A DNA stretch of 64,000 nucleotides from JASGCL01 sp965203915 (GTDB lineage Bacteria > Pseudomonadota > Alphaproteobacteria > JASGCL01). The notes under the pieces are model-generated. The model ran no database searches. It had not been told where the DNA came from and saw only the letters and a list, made by a program, of their open reading frames with translations. The stretch is from positions 806,001-870,000 of the forward strand of contig OZ241918.1 in the NCBI GenBank assembly GCA_965203915.1. Reading direction: 5' to 3'. Below are positions 1 through 6,430 of this stretch, in pieces (position 1 is the first letter of the stretch; every line of letters starts with the position of its first letter). The position numbers and the translations under genes were made by a program.

Positions 1-492
1 GATAAGGCTTATCCGTCATTACCCAGCAGCGAATGGCAAAAAGAAATAGATAATATAACCATGGTTTACATGTTGTTGGCGGCGCGCGCCGAACATGTGG
101 CCGATGTTATTTTGCCCGCCCTGGCGGCAGGCAAGGTGGTGATTTGCGACCGATTTTCCCACTCAACCTTGGCTTACCAGGGTTATGGCGCGGGGGTTGA
201 TATTGAATTGATAGAAAAATTAAGCCAGCCGATTAACGCGATGGTAAAACCCGACAGGGTTTTTTTGATTGATATCGCGCCGCAAGCCGCGCGATTACGG
301 CTTGAAATGGGGCGCGAAGGCAAAGACACCATGGAAGAAAAACCCATCGAATTTTTTGAAAAGGTCAGGTTGGGTTTTTTGGACATTGCCAGGGACGACC
401 CGTTGTTGGTGAAAATTATCGATGGGCATGATAAGGAAGAGGTGGTGGCAGCGGCCATAGAAAAAAACATTCAGCCATTATTGAAACACTAA
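1..492 (+). CDS. tmk: Thymidylate kinase, 5' end cut by window
   Basis: Thymidylate kinase phosphorylates dTMP to dTDP for DNA synthesis in the cytoplasm. The frame is open from base 1, so the ATG at 61 is internal and the true start with its P-loop lies before the window. The visible 163 residues hold the typical core: a segment ending AARAEHV, then ICDRFSHSTLAYQGYG (the DRF/Y nucleotide-binding motif and the AYQG turn), then the LIDI strand. The gene ends two bases before the holB start, and tmk-holB is a common alphaproteobacterial pair. Identification is from motif and context. Confidence 0.93.
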   Translation, partial: DKAYPSLPSSEWQKEIDNITMVYMLLAARAEHVADVILPALAAGKVVICDRFSHSTLAYQGYGAGVDIELIEKLSQPINAMVKPDRVFLIDIAPQAARLRLEMGREGKDTMEEKPIEFFEKVRLGFLDIARDDPLLVKIIDGHDKEEVVAAAIEKNIQPLLKH

Positions 493-494
493 CC

Positions 495-1847
495 ATGAAA
501 GAACGTTATTCTTCTTCCCCCCATCAGCCAATGCCTCACCCCTTGCTGGTAAAAAAAATTATTGGTCATGAGGTCGCCTTAAAAATATTGACCGATGGAT
601 TATTGGTGGGCCAGCCCAAACATCACGCCTGGCTATTAACGGGGCCACAGGGGGTGGGGAAGGCAACCCTGGCTTATCACATCATCGTCAAACTTTTGTC
701 GCGTGGGGCGCGGCAGGATGGGGTGATGATGGCGCCCAAAGAAAATATTACGGAGTCAGCGAGCGATGGTAAAAAAGCAAGCGGCTTATTTGCCGAGGAA
801 GATTTGTTTGCTGGCGGATTAGATTTGGGAGAAATGCCAAATAAGCCCGCCGCTAATATTCCCGCTGGGGCATCAAGTCAAAATGTAGGGGCCATGACAG
901 CGGATAATCCGACAGGCATGACGGCTGGGGGCGCAGGTAATATTAACCGAACAAATGAAGAAGATGTTATCAAGCAATTGCGCGATGTATCGCACCCGCA
1001 TTTTTTGCTGTTGGATAAAAATATCGATACGGCCGAAGAAAAAGGCGAAGGGGATGAGGCGGATAGCAAAGCAAGCCCCCGCACAAAAAAAAACCAGATC
1101 ACGGTTGCCATGGCGCGTAAAATTTCGGCCTTTTTTTCTTTCCATGGGTTTGATAAAAATTTACCGCGGGTGGTGTTGATAGACGGCGCCGAAGACATGA
1201 CGCCCGCCGCCGCCAACGCGTTGCTCAAAAATTTGGAAGAGCCGCCCCCCAATAGTATTTTTTTTCTTATCAGCCATCGCCCAGGTTTGTTGCCCGCGAC
1301 CATCCGTTCGCGTTGTTTTATGTTGCCGATAAACCGCATGGCGGATGATACATTATCGCATTTATTAGCGCAATTGGTGCCGACGATTCAGCAAGCCGAA
1401 AACGATGCCCTGACCGCGCTGGCGGGTGGGCGATTGGGGCGGGCGATAGAGATTTACCAGGAAGCGGGGCTTAATATTTATCGCGATTGGTTGGATTTTT
1501 TTCTTAACCCGCAAAAAGAATGGGCCGACAGAAAGAAAAAAATCATAACAACTTTGCTAGCCCAAGAACGCCCCGCGCGTGCCCAGTTGTTTTTGTCTTT
1601 GGTTGAGGATTTTTTCTTGCGTATGGCGCATTATATTCATCAAACCACCAAAAATTATTCATTTAGCGATGAAGAAAAAGTTTTTCAGCTATTTTTATCG
1701 CGCCAAGACATCGCCAAATGGTTGGATTTTTGGCAAACACAAAAAGAATTTTTTCAACTTGGTTTTGCACCAAAAAATCTTAACCGCGATTATTTGGTAA
1801 CGCAATTATTAGACGAAACAAGCGAACTTCTATTGCTACGGCGATAA
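495..1847 (+). CDS. holB: DNA polymerase III subunit delta', with low-complexity insertions
   Basis: HolB is the delta' subunit of the clamp loader, which places the beta sliding clamp on primed DNA. The Walker A loop GPQGVGKA is at residues 50-57, the Walker B-like VVLIDGAEDM at about 226-235, the LLKNLEEPP motif at about 243-251 and the SRC motif at 272-274. The 450 residues exceed the roughly 330-380 usual for the family. The excess is a Gly/Ala/Asn-rich stretch at about 72-152 and a charged one at about 178-200, either side of a conserved HPHFLLLD segment. No cysteines occur in the region that forms a zinc module in E. coli. It starts two bases after tmk and is probably co-transcribed with it. 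Confidence 0.92.
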   Translation: MKERYSSSPHQPMPHPLLVKKIIGHEVALKILTDGLLVGQPKHHAWLLTGPQGVGKATLAYHIIVKLLSRGARQDGVMMAPKENITESASDGKKASGLFAEEDLFAGGLDLGEMPNKPAANIPAGASSQNVGAMTADNPTGMTAGGAGNINRTNEEDVIKQLRDVSHPHFLLLDKNIDTAEEKGEGDEADSKASPRTKKNQITVAMARKISAFFSFHGFDKNLPRVVLIDGAEDMTPAAANALLKNLEEPPPNSIFFLISHRPGLLPATIRSRCFMLPINRMADDTLSHLLAQLVPTIQQAENDALTALAGGRLGRAIEIYQEAGLNIYRDWLDFFLNPQKEWADRKKKIITTLLAQERPARAQLFLSLVEDFFLRMAHYIHQTTKNYSFSDEEKVFQLFLSRQDIAKWLDFWQTQKEFFQLGFAPKNLNRDYLVTQLLDETSELLLLRR

Positions 1848-1870
1848 TTTTTGTTTAAGGTTGAGGACGC

Positions 1871-3385
1871 ATGACAAAATTTTATCTTACCACGCCTATC
1901 TATTACGTGAATGACAAACCGCATATTGGTCATGCCTACACCAGTTTGGCGGCCGATGTTTTGGCGCGGTATCACCGATTAAAGGGCGATGATGTTTTTT
2001 TCCTAACGGGCACCGACGAACATGGGCAAAAGGTTGAACGGGCGGCGGCGGCGAAGGGGATAGAACCCCAGGCTTTTACCGACCAGGTTTCTCAAAATTT
2101 TAGGGATTTGCTGGTGGCAATGAATGACAGCCCCAACAATTTTATTCGCACCACCGAAGACCGCCATAAAAAATGTTGCCAGTTATTATGGCGACAATTA
2201 GAAAAGGCAGGATTTATTTACAAAGGTTATTATGAAGGATATTACGCCATAAGGGACGAAGCCTATTACCAAGAATCCGAATTAACCAAAACCCAGGATG
2301 GCAAATATATTGCGGCGAGCGGCGCCGAGGCGGTGTGGGTGAAGGAAGAAAGTTATTTTTTTAAATTGTCGGCATTCCAAGAAAAATTGTTGGATCATTA
2401 CGAACGGCACCCCGAATTTATTGCGCCAAAAATTCGCGCCAACGAAGTGATGAGTTTTGTGCGCGGCGGGTTGAAGGATTTATCGATATCGCGCAAAAAT
2501 TTTTCGTGGGGCGTGGCGGTGCCCGATGACGCGGCGCATGTTATGTATGTGTGGATTGACGCCCTGACCAATTATTTAACCGCCATTGGTTATGGCACGG
2601 ACGATGCGCAATGTAATAAATTCTGGCCATGCGATTTGCATTTGGTGGGTAAAGATATTTTGCGTTTTCATGCTGTTTATTGGCCCGCCATGTTGATGGC
2701 CGTGGGTTTGGCCATGCCCAAAAAAATATTTGCCCATGGTTGGTGGATGAACGATGGACAAAAAATGTCAAAATCGCTTGGCAATGTTATCGACCCCAAT
2801 GATTTAATAAAAAAATTTGGTTGCGACCAAACACGATATTTTTTATTGCGCCAGGTGCCGTTTGGCGATGATGGCGATTTTTCAGAAGCGATGATGAAGG
2901 ATCGTTGCAACCATGATTTGGCAAATGATCTGGGCAATTTGGCGCAACGCACCCTGTCGTTGGTGCAAAAACATTTGGGTGGCAATTTTCCCCAAAAAAA
3001 TAATCCGCCAAGCGATGAAGCAAAGAAATTGTTGGATCTAACAAAAAATCTGTTGCCCACCGTGGAAAAACATTTGGACAATTTGGCTTTTCATCGCGCG
3101 TTGGAATCAATATGGGCGGTGATTGGCGAGGCCAATCGCTTCATTGATAAGGCGGCACCATGGAGCCTGGCCAAGACCGATAAGGCCGCGATGGAAGATG
3201 TTTTGTGGTTGTTGTTGACGGTATTAAAGGACGTGGCAATTATTTTGCAATGTTTTATGCCCGATACGATGAAAAAATTATTGCAGCAACTTGGGGTTGA
3301 TGATACAACGATAGAATCATGGGGTAAGGAATATGTTTCTCAAAAAACATTACCCGCCCCGACGGCTATTTTCCCTAGATTGTAG
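1871..3385 (+). CDS. metG: Methionyl-tRNA synthetase
   Basis: MetG charges tRNA-Met with methionine. This is a class I synthetase with HIGH at residues 18-21 and KMSKS at 298-302. The connective insert (RDEAYYQESEL onwards, about residue 138) lacks zinc-binding cysteine pairs, as in the zinc-free subtype of bacterial MetRS. At 504 residues it is full length and ends after the anticodon-binding helical domain, with no appended tRNA-binding domain. It follows holB by 23 bases in the usual tmk-holB-metG order. The ATG at 1871 fits because the conserved TTPIYYVND strand begins seven residues later. Confidence 0.97.
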   Translation: MTKFYLTTPIYYVNDKPHIGHAYTSLAADVLARYHRLKGDDVFFLTGTDEHGQKVERAAAAKGIEPQAFTDQVSQNFRDLLVAMNDSPNNFIRTTEDRHKKCCQLLWRQLEKAGFIYKGYYEGYYAIRDEAYYQESELTKTQDGKYIAASGAEAVWVKEESYFFKLSAFQEKLLDHYERHPEFIAPKIRANEVMSFVRGGLKDLSISRKNFSWGVAVPDDAAHVMYVWIDALTNYLTAIGYGTDDAQCNKFWPCDLHLVGKDILRFHAVYWPAMLMAVGLAMPKKIFAHGWWMNDGQKMSKSLGNVIDPNDLIKKFGCDQTRYFLLRQVPFGDDGDFSEAMMKDRCNHDLANDLGNLAQRTLSLVQKHLGGNFPQKNNPPSDEAKKLLDLTKNLLPTVEKHLDNLAFHRALESIWAVIGEANRFIDKAAPWSLAKTDKAAMEDVLWLLLTVLKDVAIILQCFMPDTMKKLLQQLGVDDTTIESWGKEYVSQKTLPAPTAIFPRL

Positions 3386-3418
3386 CCAAAGTATTTTATA
3401 AATGAAAGAAGTTACATA

Positions 3419-4270
3419 ATGGAAGAACCTCAGCAACAATATACACTTGATGGTCAATCGGTGCATTTGATTTATAAATTAATGACGCAGGTCATGCCAA
3501 CCTTTACCATTGCGGCGGAGGGGCAAAATATCCTTGATTTGATAATCAACAGCATGTCGCACACCCAAAACCATGTGGGGGTGCTGTTGAATATTATGAA
3601 GCTGACGGGTAAAAAAATTGTTGAGATTGTTCCTGATGACGATGTTATCAAAAAGCATGATCTGACCAATGAAATTGAAAATCTAAAAAATTTGTTTAAC
3701 CAACATAAAAGCGACAAACATTTTCTTAACCAATATGAAAAAGTCTATAGTTATGTATTTAATGTTTTGCAGAAAAAAAACGATATAAAAAAAGTTTTAG
3801 AAATTGGCTTGGGCACAAGAAATAAACAAGTGCCAGGCAACATGACATGGAATAATTTTAGCGAGTGTGGCGGTTCTATCAGGGCATGGCGCGATTATTT
3901 ACCCACCACGCAAATATATGGTTGTGATGTTGATAGAACGGCTTTGTTCCAAGAAGAAAGAATAAAAACATATTTCGTTGACCAATTATCGCCAAAAACT
4001 TTTGACGACCTGTTGGTTGAAACGGGTGGAGAATTTGATGTTATTATTGATGATGGTTTGCATTATGTGCATGCCAATTTGAACAGCTTTGCTTTTGCCT
4101 TGCGGGCATTAAAAGCAGGGGGCGTTTTTGTGTTGGAGGATGTTGATATTATGTATAGCAAAGAAAATCATCTTTTTTGGCAAATGGTTGGCGGGTTGTT
4201 GCCCAGCCATTATCATTATGAAATTATCAAATGCAAAATGGCACATGTTGTTATTTTTCAAAAGAAATAA
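3419..4270 (+). CDS. SAM-dependent methyltransferase-like protein (paralogue of the 5112-6052 gene)
   Basis: This 283-residue protein has a class I methyltransferase core in its C-terminal half. VLEIGLGT (motif I) is at about residue 123, then YGCDVDRT (acidic end of strand beta2), DVIIDDGLHY and GGVFVLEDVD. Family members annotated from this core often act on sugars or polyketides, but the substrate cannot be read here. The first roughly 95 residues are not conserved in the paralogue at 5112-6052, while the C-terminal halves align almost throughout. It starts 33 bases after metG and ends three bases before tatD. Function beyond likely methyl transfer is not assigned. Confidence 0.75.
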   Translation: MEEPQQQYTLDGQSVHLIYKLMTQVMPTFTIAAEGQNILDLIINSMSHTQNHVGVLLNIMKLTGKKIVEIVPDDDVIKKHDLTNEIENLKNLFNQHKSDKHFLNQYEKVYSYVFNVLQKKNDIKKVLEIGLGTRNKQVPGNMTWNNFSECGGSIRAWRDYLPTTQIYGCDVDRTALFQEERIKTYFVDQLSPKTFDDLLVETGGEFDVIIDDGLHYVHANLNSFAFALRALKAGGVFVLEDVDIMYSKENHLFWQMVGGLLPSHYHYEIIKCKMAHVVIFQKK

Positions 4271-4273
4271 TTC

Positions 4274-5065
4274 ATGACAGAAAGAAATTATTTCGTTGAT
4301 AGCCATTGCCATTTGGATTTTTTGGCGCGTGATGGGTTGGATGTTGGCGAAGTTATAAAACGCGCCCAAGCCAACGGCGTAGAAAAATTTTTGACAATTT
4401 CCACCAAGTTGGAAACTTTTCCCGCGGTGTTAAAAATTGCAGAAGCATTCGATGATGTTTATGCTTCGGTGGGGGTGCACCCGCATGATAGCGAGGCAAC
4501 GGTTGAAACCCACCCCGAGGTTGGTGATTTTTTATTACAAGCCACCAACCATGATAAGGTAATTGGCATTGGCGAATCGGGTTTGGATTTTTTTTACAAT
4601 CATTCTAATAAAAAATACCAAACAGAATCATTCCGCACCCATTTGGCGGTGGCCAGGCAAAGCAATTTGCCGATTATTGTCCACAGTCGCGCCGCCGACA
4701 AAGAAACGGTCGATATGTTGCGTGCCGAATCCCACGGTGGAAAATTGAAAGGCCTCATCCATTGTTTTTCCAGCACGCGCGATTTGGCAATGGGGGCGTT
4801 GGATTTGGGATTTTATATTTCATTGTCGGGTATTATAACTTTTCCAAAAGCACAAGATATTCGTGATGTGCTGCGCGATATTCCGCTGGATAGGTTGTTG
4901 CTGGAAACTGATTCGCCTTACCTTGCCCCCATTCCCCATCGCGGTAAGAAAAACGAACCATCGTTTTTGCCAAACACGGCGAAGGTTTTGGCCGAGGTAA
5001 AAAACGTCTCGTTAGAAGAAATTCGTGCAATCACCACCGATAATTTTTTTCGGTTGTTTTTTTAA
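4274..5065 (+). CDS. tatD: TatD-family metal-dependent DNase/hydrolase
   Basis: TatD proteins are cytoplasmic TIM-barrel metallohydrolases with 3'-5' exonuclease or deoxyribonuclease activity. The protein shows the HxH metal motif in VDSHCHLD near the N-terminus, GVHPHD, GIGESGLDFF with the metal-binding Glu, IVHSR, GLIHCFSS and LLETDSPYLAP. At 263 residues it is full length. metG-tatD adjacency is common in alphaproteobacteria; here a methyltransferase-like gene is inserted between them and a second copy follows, so the conserved pair has been interrupted. Confidence 0.95.
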   Translation: MTERNYFVDSHCHLDFLARDGLDVGEVIKRAQANGVEKFLTISTKLETFPAVLKIAEAFDDVYASVGVHPHDSEATVETHPEVGDFLLQATNHDKVIGIGESGLDFFYNHSNKKYQTESFRTHLAVARQSNLPIIVHSRAADKETVDMLRAESHGGKLKGLIHCFSSTRDLAMGALDLGFYISLSGIITFPKAQDIRDVLRDIPLDRLLLETDSPYLAPIPHRGKKNEPSFLPNTAKVLAEVKNVSLEEIRAITTDNFFRLFF

Positions 5066-5081
5066 AAAAAAATGATATTAT
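5054..5081 (+). promoter_or_regulatory. Putative sigma70-type promoter for the poly-G methyltransferase gene
   Basis: TTGTTT at 5054-5059 is followed after 16 bases by TATTAT at 5076-5081. This lies 30 bases before the ATG at 5112, which has a purine-rich AGGGACGG ahead of it. It would give the downstream gene its own transcript. The call rests on hexamer match in very AT-rich DNA. Confidence 0.4.
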
Positions 5082-5111
5082 AAAGAAATATATAAATCAA
5101 GGGACGGAATT

Positions 5112-6052
5112 ATGCTGCAAAAGATAATAGAAAAAATTGCCACATCGCCTATCGTTAAATACGCGCGAAAAATAAAAATTATTAATATAATTTTGACCAA
5201 ATTATGGACATGGCGTCTTCATTCTAGGTACGGTAAAATAGATGTTGCTGAAGTAAAAGATAATATAGCAAATATTTTTTGGGCAAATGATTGGTTTCAG
5301 CATAATTTAAAATATGCGCTTAATTCAACATTGAAATCGATAGAGGCACTACCAAAACAATTGTTTGATGTTGGGGGGGGGGGGGCGATATCAAGCATTT
5401 TATAAGCCATACTAGCTTAGAAAAAAAATATCCTATCCTGCGCCAGGAAAGCAAGACATTATTACATTTATTTGAAGAATATAAAACCGATAAGCATCAC
5501 CATGAGTATCAATATGTTTATGCTTATATATTTAATATTTTAAAGAAAAGAAATGATATTAAAAAAGTTTTAGAAATTGGCATTGGATCGCGCGACCCAA
5601 AGGTTGATGGTTCCATGGCGTGGAATGACTGGTCATTGGTGGGCGGATCATTGAGGGTATGGCGGCATTATTTACCCAAAGCAATGATTTATGGCGCAGA
5701 CATTGATAAAAAATGTCTATTTCAAGAAGATAGAATCAAGACTTATTTTATTGACCAATTAACACCAAAAACTTTTGATAATGTCTTATCAAAAACTGGT
5801 GGCGATTTTGACGTTATCATTGACGACGGCTTGCATCATCTAACTGCTAATTTGAATAGTTTATTATTTGCTTTGCGCGCCCTTAGAAAAAATGGCGTGC
5901 TGATTATTGAAGAAATTGATTTTGCTTATGACAGACAAAATGGCGATATTTATAGGTTATGGCAAACGATAGGTCGGCTGTTGCCAAAGAATTATCATTA
6001 CGAGATAATAAAATGTAATATTTTCCATGTATTTATTATTCAGAAGCAATAA
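5112..6052 (+). CDS. Methyltransferase-like gene interrupted at a 13-G tract (phase-variable or frameshifted)
   Basis: Two open segments form one gene. From ATG 5112 the frame reads 97 codons, through the G-run at 5373-5385, to a TAA at 5403-5405. A second frame is open from the G-run to 6052 and carries the methyltransferase core: VLEIGIGSRD, YGADIDKK, DVIIDDGLHH, GVLIIEEIDF. It includes KTDKHHHEYQYVYAYIFN, which matches KSDKHFLNQYEKVYSYVFN of the paralogue at 3419-4270. With 11 or 14 Gs the two frames join into 312 or 313 residues; with 13, as here, the product stops after 97 residues, and 12 also stops early. The locus is either a slipped-strand contingency gene, a recent pseudogene, or a sequencing error in the run. 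The downstream frame has no other lesion, which favours a functional full-length state. Confidence 0.75.
5373..5385 (+). repeat. Poly-G tract of 13 bases inside a coding sequence
   Basis: There are thirteen consecutive Gs after codons for FDV. Tracts of this length inside genes are classic slipped-strand mispairing sites in Campylobacter, Neisseria and Helicobacter. In this AT-leaning sequence a G-run of this size is exceptional, and its length decides whether the methyltransferase core is translated. Confidence 0.95.
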
Positions 6053-6150
6053 TTTTTAGGCAATGAGGGGGGCGATTTGTTGCCAACCCTTTGCATGGCA
6101 ATCAAAGTGAAGAATAGATATGAGAGCAGGGATATGCAGGACGTAGCAAT

Positions 6151-6350
6151 CTATTCTAAAAAACGATAAACCCCATTCATGGTGGCGAAGAGTCCTTTAC
6201 CCTTGACCACGGGTGTTGACCGCCGTGCCGACCAAAATTTGGTTTCTGTCTTCGGTTAATTGTTTCATCGCATCGCTCATAAATTTATCGGTTTGCATAA
6301 CGGGGATAGCGTTAGATTCATGACATGTAATAACCAATGATAATATTAAA
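6151..6350 (-). pseudogene. Possible remnant of a small gene, frameshifted
   Basis: On the minus strand an ATG at 6298 opens 33 codons (MQTDKFMSDAMKQLTEDRNQ onwards, stop at 6197-6199). The frame is also open without a start up to about 6350. Shifting by one base near VGTAVNT continues into a protein-like stretch (PVVKGKGLFATMNGVYRFLE) that ends in TAG at 6151-6153. Both pieces look like real protein rather than random translation, so a decayed gene is the simplest reading. I do not recognise the family, and no ribosome-binding site is evident. Confidence 0.35.
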
Positions 6351-6366
6351 TGATAAATGGCGCAAT

Positions 6367-6407
6367 AAAAAAACCCTTTAAGAATTTTTTCTTAAAGGGT
6401 TTTTTTT
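6367..6407. terminator. Bidirectional intrinsic terminator after pnp
   Basis: A perfect 18-bp inverted repeat (6367-6384 with 6389-6406) has a four-base loop of Ts. The arms carry an A-run outside CCCTTTAAG, so either strand gives a hairpin ending in a U-tract. On the minus strand it lies 24 bases after the pnp stop, and on the plus strand it would stop transcription from the methyltransferase side. Confidence 0.85.
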
Positions 6408-6430
6408 AAATTGATTTGATTGACGATAGT

